Assembly: GCF_015220045.1 (NCBI RefSeq)
Contig: NZ_JADBGB010000001.1
Location: 2,351,001 to 2,415,000, forward strand
Direction of reading: 5' to 3'
DNA: 64,000 nt
From: Marivivens aquimaris
GTDB lineage: Bacteria > Pseudomonadota > Alphaproteobacteria > Rhodobacterales > Rhodobacteraceae
The position numbers and the translations under genes were made by a program. Of this stretch, positions 25,402 through 36,144 are shown one piece after another (within the stretch, counting starts at the first letter, position 1; every line of letters begins with the position of its first letter). Below the pieces are notes generated by a model. The model was given only the letters and a program-made list of their open reading frames with translations. It was not told the origin of the DNA and did no database searches.

Positions 25402-26724
25402 TCAGACGATAGAAATATTGGCCTCGAGTACCGATAGATCGGTCACACCGACAACTTCGAGCGAGTGATCGCCGAGGTCGATCCAAGCGCTTCCGCCATT
25501 GATGTAGGCTTGATCCATCACGTCGTCGACGGTCGCACCTTTGATGCCGAGGTTGCGCGCAACCAGTTCGATGCTGTCGTCGCCATCCTTGAAGTCGAGG
25601 ATTTTATCGTTGCCGGAGCGGAACACGAATGTGTCGTTGCCCGCGCCACCTTTGTAGAAATCGCGGCCTGCCTGACCGTCGAGGCGATCATTGCCACCAT
25701 TACCAAACAGACGGTCGGTGCCGCTGCCGCCTTCGATTTCGTCACGTCCCTTGCCGCCGCGCAGCTTATCCTTGCCGTCGCCGCCATCGATGAAATCGTT
25801 GCCGTTCATACCAGCGATAAGATTTTTTCCGCTATTGCCATAAAGATCCTCGCCAGTGCGACCACCTGTCAGGTTCAGGTCTGCAACACCAAGCAGGTGC
25901 GCTTCGTCGATACCGCTGTGAAGGTTGGCGGATGCCGAAAGGTGAACGACCGAATTATCGTAGATATCGGTGACGTAGTCGAGCTTGCCGTTACCGTCGC
26001 GCAGATCCATCGTCAGGCGGCCGATCTGGCCATTGCCGTCACCGAAGCGGACATCGACTGCACGGGACGGGTCGACCTCAATGGCATAACCGCCAGCATT
26101 CTCCGCGCCTTGACGGGTATCATCAGCGCGCACCCAATATTTCCCCTGACCTTCGCCGATCGAGTAGAAACCGTCTTCATCGAGGTCGAGGTAAAACACG
26201 CCAGTCACGAAGTAGGTATCCGCGCTGCTATCGGCGAAGTCCTCAGTCAACATGGCCGCGTCATAGCCGCGAAATTCACCGTCGACATAGGCGAGACCGA
26301 TTTCAGTGAAATTACCGTTCATCGTACCGACACGGTGCGAAGAGCTAGCCCAGAGCGAGTCGTAAAGTGCGTCGGCCAGAGCAGTTTCGCTCATCGAGCC
26401 GGTAAACTGCTGAAGTGCGATATTTTCACCCCAGCGGCCGAGGTTCTCATAGCCAGCATCCTCCATACGGTCACCGGGCGTGTTGCCTCCAGGACCGGAG
26501 TGATCGCCATTGAACGTGTCGTTCGTCAGCGACCAGACGGCGTAGTCATAAGCCGCATCGTGAAGCAGGTCGTCGCTTGCCAGCACCTGCTTCGCCTCGC
26601 TGCTAATCGTGCCCGCAGCGAGGCCTTCGTTGACCTCAATGCCCAAGCGTTTGGCCTCTGCCTCGGGATCAAGGCGGGCACGGTTGATCAGTTCAAGGAT
26701 GTACTGTTCGACTGCTGTGAGCAT
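25402..26724 (-). CDS. CAP/SCP-domain protein with C-terminal RTX repeats
   Basis: This is a 440-residue protein. Residues about 1-175 are a CAP (SCP/PR1-like) domain: LINRARLDPEAEAKR, the HS pair in GDHSGPGG, RWGENIALQQ and SSSHRVGTM. A middle region carries EF-like Asp-rich sequence (DLDEDGFYSIGEG). Residues about 300-375 hold RTX repeats (GGDGKDKLRGGKGRDEIEGG). The C-terminal block (DLGDHSLEVVGVTDLSVL) suits type I secretion. AGAGGAG precedes the ATG. It ends directly at the stop of the convergent RTX pseudogene. It is probably an extracellular calcium-binding protein; whether it is a protease or a binder is unknown. Confidence 0.88.
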   Translation of the reverse strand: MLTAVEQYILELINRARLDPEAEAKRLGIEVNEGLAAGTISSEAKQVLASDDLLHDAAYDYAVWSLTNDTFNGDHSGPGGNTPGDRMEDAGYENLGRWGENIALQQFTGSMSETALADALYDSLWASSSHRVGTMNGNFTEIGLAYVDGEFRGYDAAMLTEDFADSSADTYFVTGVFYLDLDEDGFYSIGEGQGKYWVRADDTRQGAENAGGYAIEVDPSRAVDVRFGDGNGQIGRLTMDLRDGNGKLDYVTDIYDNSVVHLSASANLHSGIDEAHLLGVADLNLTGGRTGEDLYGNSGKNLIAGMNGNDFIDGGDGKDKLRGGKGRDEIEGGSGTDRLFGNGGNDRLDGQAGRDFYKGGAGNDTFVFRSGNDKILDFKDGDDSIELVARNLGIKGATVDDVMDQAYINGGSAWIDLGDHSLEVVGVTDLSVLEANISIV

Positions 26725-26808
26725 GCTTTTCTCCTCTGGAATGCAGAGATAGATAACAACTCAAGCAATATATTTAAACTGAGGTTCTACTTACCCGACA
26801 AAAAGTGA

Positions 26809-27927
26809 TCAGAGTCTACTTGCTATACCGATGGCAGAACCGAGAATTCCCATGATTGTACGTGCGGAATTGACGGGGCTTTCGGTCGCGTAGATCAAAT
26901 CACCTGGTTGGATGTGGAATTGACCGGCGCTGAACAGACCGTCCGCAGTGGTCAAATCGATAGTAAAAACAACGCGGTTGCGATTCGGGCCGGTTCCGTT
27001 GGCGCGGATCGCACTATCGGGATACTCGCGCAGAATCAGAATGCCCTTCGGGTTCGCACGGTCATCGGCAACACCGCCCACGATTGCGAGAGCTTCGAGC
27101 GCGTTGAGATCATCGGTCGGGAATTCGTGAAGCGCTTCGCTGCCCGCAGCACCGAGCGACAGGAAGGTGCGCGAATCTTTTTCAACGATAACGCGATCTC
27201 CACCGCGCACGATCGTATCGAGCGACGGGTCAGCGTAGAGCTTTTCGAGCGAGATCGTGTAGCGGTTCGAGCCGCGGAACAACTTTACCTGCGGGTTGTT
27301 CAGGCCCGGCGGCACGCCGCCGCCCAGCGCGATCAGCGACAGGACAGATACGTTGCGGTCTTGCAGCGGATACGATCCAGGAGCGCTGACGCCGCCAACG
27401 AGGTCCGCAGTGTTCGCACGGCCTGGAACGACGTCGATTTGCACCTGCGCTGACGGAATGGAGTAGTTGTATTCTTCTTCGATGCGCGAACGTGCGGTCT
27501 GCGGGGACATGCCCGACACCTTCATCTCGCCCACGAACGGCAGGAAAATGCGACCTTCGGAGTTCACGCGCATCCGTTCAAGCGATGCCACCTGTTGCCC
27601 CGGACCGGTCAGGAGCGAGTTTTCCTCGGCATCCCAGACGGCGATCGACAGAAGATCACCCGGCTCGATGATGATGGAAGCGGGCTGTTCTACACGGCTG
27701 GGCCAGTGATAGGCGCGACCGTTGGACGACGGCCAGCGGGACACAAGCGCTTGGGTCTCGCGCGTGATATCAATGACTTCAAAGGGGTATGCGACGACTT
27801 CGCCTGCTTGCTGGTCATCTTTGACGGCGAGAACTTCGCCTTCGAAACCTGCGCCGCGCGGCACATCACAGGCAGCAACGGAAAGACATAGCAGCAGTGC
27901 GCTGGAGCGCTTGAGGACAGACGACAT
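26809..27927 (-). CDS. Wza-like polysaccharide export lipoprotein
   Basis: This is a 372-residue outer-membrane polysaccharide export protein. A lipoprotein signal with lipobox SVAAC lies in the first 20 residues. The Poly_export domain begins IIIEPGDLLSIAVWDAEEN, followed by SLBB domains (GGVSAPGSYPLQDR and a second near residues 240-300). MSSVLKR at 27927 is preferred; an ATG five codons upstream is possible. No Wzc kinase or polymerase is next to it, so it must work with export parts encoded elsewhere. Galactofuranose genes lie just upstream on the other strand. Confidence 0.88.
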   Translation of the reverse strand: MSSVLKRSSALLLCLSVAACDVPRGAGFEGEVLAVKDDQQAGEVVAYPFEVIDITRETQALVSRWPSSNGRAYHWPSRVEQPASIIIEPGDLLSIAVWDAEENSLLTGPGQQVASLERMRVNSEGRIFLPFVGEMKVSGMSPQTARSRIEEEYNYSIPSAQVQIDVVPGRANTADLVGGVSAPGSYPLQDRNVSVLSLIALGGGVPPGLNNPQVKLFRGSNRYTISLEKLYADPSLDTIVRGGDRVIVEKDSRTFLSLGAAGSEALHEFPTDDLNALEALAIVGGVADDRANPKGILILREYPDSAIRANGTGPNRNRVVFTIDLTTADGLFSAGQFHIQPGDLIYATESPVNSARTIMGILGSAIGIASRL

Positions 27928-28035
27928 GGACCCCCCGGTCATTTCAGGAGCGGGTAACGTCCCGCGGCAGCCTCGTCAAAATACTGAACTTCGCAGGTCG
28001 GTCAATGATCCGCTTGCACGCCACAGCATGTCACA

Positions 28036-28053
28036 GGCGGCCCGAAGGCCGCC
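28036..28053. other. Intergenic hairpin between RTX and export-protein genes
   Basis: GGCGGCC / GGCCGCC with a CGAA loop lies after the RTX stop at 28068. No T-run follows on the minus strand, so it may be a Rho-dependent end or an mRNA stabiliser. Confidence 0.45.
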
Positions 28054-28067
28054 CCGTCATGGTATGG

Positions 28068-29285
28068 TCAGTAGTAGAAATCATCAACGACGATGTGACC
28101 TTCGAGGTCGGACAAATCACTCACGCCATTGAAGGTGATGCTGTCGCCAGCGCCGAAATCGAGAACCACATAATCGCCCATGTCGACACCATTAATGTCG
28201 ATCAGCGAAGCAACGTCATAGTTATAGGCGGTAACGTTGCCATTCAGGTGCAGTATATCGTCACCCTTTTTGCCGAAGTCGCGGATGTAGTCGGCACCAT
28301 CGCCCAGCGCAAAGAAGAAGTCGTCGGCGCCAGCGCCACCAGCGAGGTAATCGTCACCTTCGCCACCGAAAATCCAGTCTTCCTGAGCGCCGCCGATGAT
28401 GCGGTCTTTGCCCTCTTCGCCGAACAGATCGTCGTCACCGCCGCCACCGAGGATTTTGTCGTTACCCTCTTCACCAAACAGAACGTCGTTACCGCCGCGC
28501 CCCTTCAGTGTGTCTTTACCCTCGCTGGCGCTGAACGAATTCGACTGGTTGTCACCGTTGTACGTGATGCTGGATTTGGCAGTACCAAGGTCATTCATAT
28601 CGCCCTTGATCTGCAGGATTTTCTTGCCGCCATCCTTTACCATGACACGGATGTCATCGGCGCCATTTGCAGCACCAAGATAGCCAGCGTCGATCGTATC
28701 GCTGTTTACGTTGTACGAGTCCAAAAGCTCGAACATCTCAAAGAAATCGAGGTTGTGAGCAGCGCCGAACTTCACCGACGTTGTAAAGTCACCCTGCTTG
28801 AGGAAAAACCCGTTATCACTGAGCTGGACGCTGTTCAGCACTTCGCCGTCGTCGACAATCTTGATGCCCTGCACGGAGTAATTTGTACCGAAATCGCCGG
28901 CACCACGGCTATCGCCGCCGCGGATAACTTCCCAGTATTCTTGAGCTGTTGCGGGCAGGTCGCCGGTGATGATGACTTGCACATCGCCACTGGATTCAAC
29001 AATGCGATCAACCGCGCCCTCGAACCCTTCGACGCGCATGATTTCGGTGCCGGTGGTGTTCTTCTTTACCGTGTAGAAGGTGGAGCCTTCGTCATACATA
29101 TTTGCGGTGTACGAGACGTTGCGAAGCTCGGTGCCCCACCATTTCTGATTGGTGACGAACGAGTACGTGTTGTACTGCAGCTGCCAAGTAAATTGCTCAA
29201 TGTCTTGAGCATATTGCATCGTAGGTTCGATAGCCTCATCGAACGAAAAGTCCGCAATCGCGGCGTCCACCTTGATCTTCAGCAC
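28068..29285 (-). CDS. RTX calcium-binding protein
   Basis: This is a 405-residue protein with RTX repeats at about residues 255-330 (GRGGNDVLFGEEGNDKILGG and similar). Upstream is a 250-residue Tyr/Trp-containing region of unknown fold, and the tail is acidic (GHIVVDDFYY). The start is a GTG at 29285 with AGAGGA ten bases before; the longer frame to 29336 lacks a ribosome site. No signal peptide is present, as expected for type I secretion. It may associate with the cell surface or exopolysaccharide, judging from neighbours. Confidence 0.82.
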   Translation of the reverse strand: MLKIKVDAAIADFSFDEAIEPTMQYAQDIEQFTWQLQYNTYSFVTNQKWWGTELRNVSYTANMYDEGSTFYTVKKNTTGTEIMRVEGFEGAVDRIVESSGDVQVIITGDLPATAQEYWEVIRGGDSRGAGDFGTNYSVQGIKIVDDGEVLNSVQLSDNGFFLKQGDFTTSVKFGAAHNLDFFEMFELLDSYNVNSDTIDAGYLGAANGADDIRVMVKDGGKKILQIKGDMNDLGTAKSSITYNGDNQSNSFSASEGKDTLKGRGGNDVLFGEEGNDKILGGGGDDDLFGEEGKDRIIGGAQEDWIFGGEGDDYLAGGAGADDFFFALGDGADYIRDFGKKGDDILHLNGNVTAYNYDVASLIDINGVDMGDYVVLDFGAGDSITFNGVSDLSDLEGHIVVDDFYY

Positions 29286-29303
29286 GGCGCCAATTCCTCT
29301 TAA

Positions 29304-30601
<1,298 letters not shown>

Positions 30602-30602
<1 letters not shown>

Positions 30603-31573
30603 TGCGCGTCGGCGCAGTCATCGTCACGTTCAACCGCGCCGCCAAACTGGCGGAGACGTTGACGCACGTCACCAGCGAACCGTTTGACCGCATCTGGGTG
30701 ATCGACAACGCCTCGACCGATAATACGGCAGAGGTGCTGGCTGCGCAGACCGACCCGCGCCTCGTCGTGATCAGCCTGCCCGACAATACCGGCGGTGCAG
30801 GTGGTTTCCATGCGGGGATCGAAGCCGCGCTGAAAGAGAACAACACCGACTGGCTCGCGCTCTTCGACGATGACTCCTGGCCCGAGGCCGGATGCGTGGA
30901 CAAATTCCGCGAAGTCGCCTCGACCCTGCCCGCCGACATCGGCGCCGTTTCGACCGCTGTGCATTATCCGAACGGCAAAATCTGCGAGATGAACCGTCAG
31001 GGATATAACCCCTTCTGGCACCTCAACGTGTTTATCGCAGCACTGACCAAGCGCAGCAACGGGCGCGGTGGGTTCAAGATTCGCAACGCCGAACTGGAGC
31101 CCAGCGCCCTCCCCCGCGAGATCGACAACGCGTCCTTTGTGGGGTTCATGCTCCGCACCGAGGCTGCGCGCCGTGATGGCCTGCCCGAGGCTGGTCTGTT
31201 CATCTACGGCGACGACGTGCTCTACAGCCTGCACCTGCGGCGGAAGGGCTGGAAAATCCTGCTGCACCCCGCACTGCGGTTTGTACACGACTGCGGCACG
31301 ATGGGCGAAGGGTTCGTCTACCGGCCGCTCTGGAAAATCTACTACCACTGCCGCAACGGCGTCGCGATTGCGCGCATGGCTGCGGGTCCGGTCGTGTTTC
31401 CGATCGCGCTGGCCTACTACACGTTGCTGTGGTGGCGTCGCGGGCGGTCATGCCCCGAAGACATCCGCCCGACTTACTATCATCTGATGTGGGAGGGGGT
31501 GAAGGATGGCCTCAAAGGAAAGCGGGGCCGACACGACCCCGCCCACCAGTTAGCTGCCGAAAAGAGCCGCTGA
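30602..31573 (+). CDS. GT2 glycosyltransferase, probably galactofuranosyltransferase
   Basis: This is a 323-residue family 2 glycosyltransferase. The N-terminal nucleotide-sugar fold begins VGAVIVTFNRAAKL, with VIDNASTDNT and the metal-binding LFDDDSWPE. The segment NTGGAGGFHAG is common in GlfT-type and rhamnosyl transferases. The C-terminus has a hydrophobic stretch (VVFPIALAYYTLLWW) suggesting membrane association. Translational coupling to glf supports UDP-galactofuranose as donor; that is inferred. Confidence 0.85.
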
Positions 31574-33934
31574 TTATTCGCCGTATGGCACCCAGATATT
31601 CTTGACCTGAGTAGCGCGGGATAGGAACTCCTTGCCCTGCCCTTGCGCGGACGTCCAATCGCGCGCGCCGCCGTCTTCGGTCCACGTCTGCTTAAGGTTG
31701 CCTGCGCTTTCACGCTCGACCATCGCTGCGCCTTCCGCAGTACCGAAGTACCACATGCCGGCTACGTCATCGTGCTGCGCCAGCGTCTTGGCCAGATCAT
31801 CACGCGGACCGGTGATGATGTTAACCACACCCGCAGGCACGTCCGACGTTTCGAGCACCTGATAGAAGTCGGTCGCGGCCAACGGGTGGTCCTGCGACGG
31901 CACGACGATCACGGCGTTCCCCATCGCAATTGCGGGCATGACCAGCGACACCATTGCGGCCAGCGGGCTGCCGTTCGGACAGGCGACGCCCATCACGCCC
32001 AGCGGCTCGTGCATCGCGATGCTGACGTTGTTGGTCTTGGTCTGATGGACCATGCCGTCAAATTTGTCAGCCTGCGCGGCGTACCAGAAACACCGACGGA
32101 TCGCGGTTTCGACCTCGGCCTTTGCAGCGCCGTTGTTTATGCCGAAGCTGACCAAACGCTCGGTGAATTCCTTGGCGCGAGCCGACAGGTTTTCCGCGAT
32201 ATAGTAGAGCACCTGCGCACGGTTATGACCGGTCGCCTTGCCCCATCCGGCAGCCTTGTGCGCAGCCTCGACGGCATTGCGGACATCTTTGCGGCTACCG
32301 AGGCCAGCGTGACCGACGGTCTTTTTGCCGCCGTTCACAGCGTAGACGTAACCGCTGTCCGGACGTGCCTGCTTGCCGCCGATGTAGAGCTTTGCGGTAC
32401 GGTCGATCATGCCGATTTCGGCACCGTCCACAGGAACCGCATTCGGCGCGGCAGGAGCAACCTCGGGCTTTTTCACCTTCAGCTTCGGCTGCTTGAGGTA
32501 AGCGGCCATCCCCTCGCGGCCACCCTCGCGGCCAAAGCCGCTTTCACGGTAGCCACCGAAACCTGCGCCCGCGTCAAAGACGTTCGTGCAGTTGATCCAG
32601 ACGACGCCCGCTTTGACCTGTGCCGCGATATCGAGGCAGAGGTTCACGTTCTCCGACCAGATCGAGGCGGCGAGGCCGTAGCGGCTGTTATTCGCGAGCG
32701 CGATGGCGTCCTTCGGCGTACGGAAAGTGGTCAGCGTGACGACGGGGCCGAAGATTTCTTCGTTCCACAGGACCGAGGCGGGCGACACACCGGTCGCCAA
32801 CGTCGGCGGGTAGAAACAGCCTTCCGGCGCGGTGCCTTGGCAGAGGTCGAGGCCTTCGCTCGCGCCTTTGTTGACCAACTCCGCGATGCGTTCACGCTGG
32901 ACAGGATGCACGATGGCGCCAATGTCGGTGTTCTTGTCGAGCGGATCGCCAACGCGAATGGTTTCCATCCGTTTGCGGAGCATCTTTTCGAACTTCGCGG
33001 CGACAGCCTCGGCGACGAGGATACGCGAACCGGCGCAGCAGACTTGGCCCTGGTTAAACCAGATCGCATCGACAACACCTTCGACAGCCGCATCGAGGTC
33101 GGCATCGGCAAAGACGATGAACGGCGACTTGCCACCAAGTTCCAGCGTCAGCGACTTGCCCGAACCGGCGGTCTGCTGGCGGATGATGCGGCCCACGTCG
33201 GTCGAGCCGGTAAAGGCGACCTTGTCGATATCCTTGTGGCCGACAACCGCAGCGCCGGTTTCGCCATCGCCGGTGACAATGTTCAAAACGCCCTTCGGCA
33301 GGCCGCATTCAGCGGCGATCTCAGCAAAGGCCAGCGCGGTGAGCGGAGTATACTCGGCAGGCTTTAGAACCACGGTGTTACCCGCAGCCAGAGCGGGCGC
33401 GACTTTCCACGCGAGCATCAGCAGCGGGAAGTTCCACGGGATCACCTGACCGCAGACACCTACGGCCTCGGCACCGGGGAATTCGTCTTCGGCCAGCTCG
33501 GCCCAGCCTGCGTGGTGGTAGAAGTGACGCGCGACCAGCGGGATGTCACCGTCACGGCTTTCGCGGATCGGCTTGCCGTTGTCGATGGACTCCAGCACGG
33601 CGAGGAAACGCGAATGCTGCTGGATGTGACGCGCCAGCGCGTAGAGGTACTTGGCGCGCTCATGTCCCGACAGACCGGCCCATTTCGGCTGGGCAGCGCG
33701 GGCGGCTTTTACCGCGTCATCGACGTCGCCAGCGGTGCCTTGTGTCGCACGAGCGATGACATCGCCGGTCGCAGGGTTCTGCACGTCGAAGGTCTCTCCG
33801 ACCTTGGTGAACGCGCCGTTGATGAAGTGACCGAAGCCGTCTTCGTGTTTGGTCAGCCACTCACGGACGATTTTGCTGTCTTCGGGGGCAGTGCCGTAGT
33901 CCATGGTGTTCAGGATCTCTTGGATATTGGTCAT
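31574..33934 (-). CDS. ALDH16-type double-domain aldehyde dehydrogenase
   Basis: This is a 786-residue protein. Residues about 20-485 form a full aldehyde dehydrogenase with NAD motif GSTDVG, catalytic Glu in TLELGGKSP and catalytic Cys in NQGQVCCAGS. Residues about 510-786 form a second, shortened ALDH-like domain lacking a catalytic Cys. This is the architecture of ALDH16; a bacterial ALDH16 from a Loktanella strain has been studied structurally. It follows deoC by 12 bases, so its likely job is oxidising acetaldehyde released from deoxyribose 5-phosphate. Confidence 0.92.
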   Translation of the reverse strand: MTNIQEILNTMDYGTAPEDSKIVREWLTKHEDGFGHFINGAFTKVGETFDVQNPATGDVIARATQGTAGDVDDAVKAARAAQPKWAGLSGHERAKYLYALARHIQQHSRFLAVLESIDNGKPIRESRDGDIPLVARHFYHHAGWAELAEDEFPGAEAVGVCGQVIPWNFPLLMLAWKVAPALAAGNTVVLKPAEYTPLTALAFAEIAAECGLPKGVLNIVTGDGETGAAVVGHKDIDKVAFTGSTDVGRIIRQQTAGSGKSLTLELGGKSPFIVFADADLDAAVEGVVDAIWFNQGQVCCAGSRILVAEAVAAKFEKMLRKRMETIRVGDPLDKNTDIGAIVHPVQRERIAELVNKGASEGLDLCQGTAPEGCFYPPTLATGVSPASVLWNEEIFGPVVTLTTFRTPKDAIALANNSRYGLAASIWSENVNLCLDIAAQVKAGVVWINCTNVFDAGAGFGGYRESGFGREGGREGMAAYLKQPKLKVKKPEVAPAAPNAVPVDGAEIGMIDRTAKLYIGGKQARPDSGYVYAVNGGKKTVGHAGLGSRKDVRNAVEAAHKAAGWGKATGHNRAQVLYYIAENLSARAKEFTERLVSFGINNGAAKAEVETAIRRCFWYAAQADKFDGMVHQTKTNNVSIAMHEPLGVMGVACPNGSPLAAMVSLVMPAIAMGNAVIVVPSQDHPLAATDFYQVLETSDVPAGVVNIITGPRDDLAKTLAQHDDVAGMWYFGTAEGAAMVERESAGNLKQTWTEDGGARDWTSAQGQGKEFLSRATQVKNIWVPYGE

Positions 33935-33946
33935 TGGAGGCTCCGA

Positions 33947-34969
33947 TCAGGACATTGCGTGGCGGGAGGACGATGCGTAGCGTCCGGTGACATGGTGTTC
34001 GAGCTGGCGTTCGATATCGCCGAGCATCGACGACGCGCCAAAGCGGAAGAGGTGCGGCTCCAGCCATTCGCGGCCCATTTCCTCTTTCATGAGGACCTGC
34101 CAAGCGATGGCTTCTTTCGCGGCCTTGATGCCGCCTGCCGGTTTGAAGCCGATCTGGTAGCCGGTCGCGTCGCCATAGTCGCGCAGCGCACGGACCATCG
34201 TCAGGCTGACGGGCAGCGTCGCGTTGACGCCTTCCTTGCCAGTGGAGGTCTTGATGAAATCGGCCCCCGCCTGCATGGCCACCATCGAAGCGGCGTAGAC
34301 ATTGCGGAGCGTTTCCAGCTCGCCCGTCGCAAGGATCGCCTTTAGGTGCGCCTCACCGCAGGCTTCGCGCATTGCGGCGATTTCGTCGTAAAGCTGGTTC
34401 CATTCCTGCTTCAGCGCCATTTCGCGGTTGATGACGATGTCGATCTCGCCCGCACCTTCACCGACAGCATACTTGATCTCTTCGAGACGCAGGTTCAGCG
34501 GAATGAGGCCAGCGGGGAAACCCGTGGCGACCGAAGCAACCGGAATGCTGGTGCCCTTCAGCGCCTTTACAGCGTGCGGCACCATCGTCGGGTAAACGCA
34601 AACCGCGCCAACTGTCAGATCCATCTCCGAAAGGCCGAGGCCGTCCATGATGTAAGGTGCGATCGGCTGGCGGGCCTTGGCGCAAAGGCGCTGGACCTTT
34701 CCTTCGGTATCGTCGCCCGACAGCGTGGTGAGGTCTATCATCCGCACGGCATTCACGAGCCACGCCGCCTGATAGACCTTCTTCACCGAACGGCGCGCGC
34801 TCAGGGTCGAGGCACGACGCTCCGCCGCGCTACGGTTCACGGCGTGGCCTTCGAACATGGAAAGGTCGAGCGGCATAGCGGGATTGCGGACATGCTCTGC
34901 CGCGTGGGTCGCGACCATATCGGTCGAAACCGCGGGTTCCAGAGCGGTGCTCTGCGTATCAACGGTCAT
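33947..34969 (-). CDS. deoC: Deoxyribose-phosphate aldolase
   Basis: This is a 340-residue class I aldolase splitting 2-deoxyribose 5-phosphate to glyceraldehyde 3-phosphate and acetaldehyde. The Schiff-base Lys lies in FIKTSTGKEG and the second active-site Lys in GFKPAGGI. It is longer than E. coli DeoC, with an N-terminal extension of about 80 residues typical of this branch. TGGAG precedes the ATG, which overlaps the regulator's 3' end by 11 bases. It forms an operon with the ALDH16 gene. Confidence 0.93.
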   Translation of the reverse strand: MTVDTQSTALEPAVSTDMVATHAAEHVRNPAMPLDLSMFEGHAVNRSAAERRASTLSARRSVKKVYQAAWLVNAVRMIDLTTLSGDDTEGKVQRLCAKARQPIAPYIMDGLGLSEMDLTVGAVCVYPTMVPHAVKALKGTSIPVASVATGFPAGLIPLNLRLEEIKYAVGEGAGEIDIVINREMALKQEWNQLYDEIAAMREACGEAHLKAILATGELETLRNVYAASMVAMQAGADFIKTSTGKEGVNATLPVSLTMVRALRDYGDATGYQIGFKPAGGIKAAKEAIAWQVLMKEEMGREWLEPHLFRFGASSMLGDIERQLEHHVTGRYASSSRHAMS

Positions 34970-35936
34970 GGAAGTGCTCCATTACATAGGTTGCAGTTTC
35001 CTCGTCCGTGACGAGGACATTGACGATACCGGCACGCAAAGCGCCCAGTACCACGTTCTGTTTTTCCGCACCGCTCGACACGCCGATGGCACGATCGCGG
35101 CTGCGCAGGTCGTCGAAAGTCAGGCCGATTGTCCGAGCATCTAGCCCGTCATCCACGATCTGCCCGTCTGTATTGATGAAACGCCCGAGGACATCGCCCA
35201 CCGCACCTTCGCGGCAAAGGCGGTCGTGTTCGTCGGGCAGGATGTGACCCGAGGCTAGCAGGGCCGAGGTTTCGACGGCACCGAACGAGAAGCAGACTGT
35301 TTGCGCTGTGCGAGACAGCGACAGCACATCCGCCACGATCCGGTCCTGTTCGAGCACATCGCGGGTCACGGCAGAGCCGACGATTGCCGGCACTGGCAGT
35401 GGTACGAACTGGCCGTCGCCTTTGCGGGCAAAGGTTTCGGCGACGTTGAGGTGCCAGTCCTGCGGCTTCGGCGCAACGGTGCCGTTGATCTGCACGACCT
35501 GAACGCCCTTGGCCCACCCTTGCGGCAGCCAGCGCGCGACCTGAGACATCGTGCGGCCCCAAGACACGCCCACCACTCCCGACAGATTGCAGGACGCAAG
35601 GTACTGGCCCGCAGCTTTGGCGACACCTTCGGTCGAGACGACAACGGCGTCGCGTAGACCGCAAACTTCGCGCAGCGCGGCTTCGAGGTCAGGGCGGCGA
35701 CGGGACGGCGGGTTGATCTCGATCCGGACCACGCCTTGCTCTTTGGCGTCGGCCAGCAGCTTGCGCACCTGCCAGCGGTTCAGACCGGTGTGCGATGCGA
35801 TCTCGGTCTGGCTGCGGTCTTCGATGAACGCCATGCGCGCAGCGGTGACCATCAGGTGCATCCGCAATTCGTCATCGGCAGGGAGGCGTGCCCCCCGCTC
35901 TGAATCGGTTTTTGCTGACTGGTTCTGACGCGGCAT
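34959..35936 (-). CDS. SorC-family sugar-binding transcriptional regulator of the deo operon
   Basis: This is a 325-residue protein with an N-terminal HTH (residues about 40-65, RSQTEIASHTGLNRWQVRKL) and a C-terminal SorC/DeoR-type sugar-phosphate-binding domain (VGVSWGRTMSQVA, CFSFGAVETSALL, GVSSGAEKQN). It is the first gene of the deo operon and likely responds to deoxyribose 5-phosphate. The element CACATTTGTG just upstream of its start (35944-35953) could be part of its operator. Confidence 0.88.
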   Translation of the reverse strand: MPRQNQSAKTDSERGARLPADDELRMHLMVTAARMAFIEDRSQTEIASHTGLNRWQVRKLLADAKEQGVVRIEINPPSRRRPDLEAALREVCGLRDAVVVSTEGVAKAAGQYLASCNLSGVVGVSWGRTMSQVARWLPQGWAKGVQVVQINGTVAPKPQDWHLNVAETFARKGDGQFVPLPVPAIVGSAVTRDVLEQDRIVADVLSLSRTAQTVCFSFGAVETSALLASGHILPDEHDRLCREGAVGDVLGRFINTDGQIVDDGLDARTIGLTFDDLRSRDRAIGVSSGAEKQNVVLGALRAGIVNVLVTDEETATYVMEHFHDR

Positions 35937-36082
35937 CTAAATTCACATTTGTGTCTTTTAATCACAACTGGCGGCATTGAGGTGAGTCTGTCAAGGGAGA
36001 CGCGGCGTTCGGAGCATTTCTCTCCAACTGGTAAGAAATGAAAGCCTCGCTTTTCGCGCTAATTCCAGCGTCTGCAGGACAC

Positions 36083-36114
36083 AAAAAACCGCGCATCCCC
36101 AACGGAATGCGCGG
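36083..36114 (-). terminator. Rho-independent terminator of the DUF882 gene
   Basis: On the minus strand, CCGCGCATTCC pairs with GGATGCGCGG and is followed by TTTTTT. It begins about 30 bases after the DUF882 stop codon. Confidence 0.88.
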
Positions 36115-36144
36115 CGTGGAAAGTCTGCCGATATCGAAAGAAGC

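Noticed and set aside
28005..29303. 432-codon plus-strand open frame
   Set aside because: It is antisense to the RTX gene; RTX repeats in GC-rich DNA often leave the other strand open.
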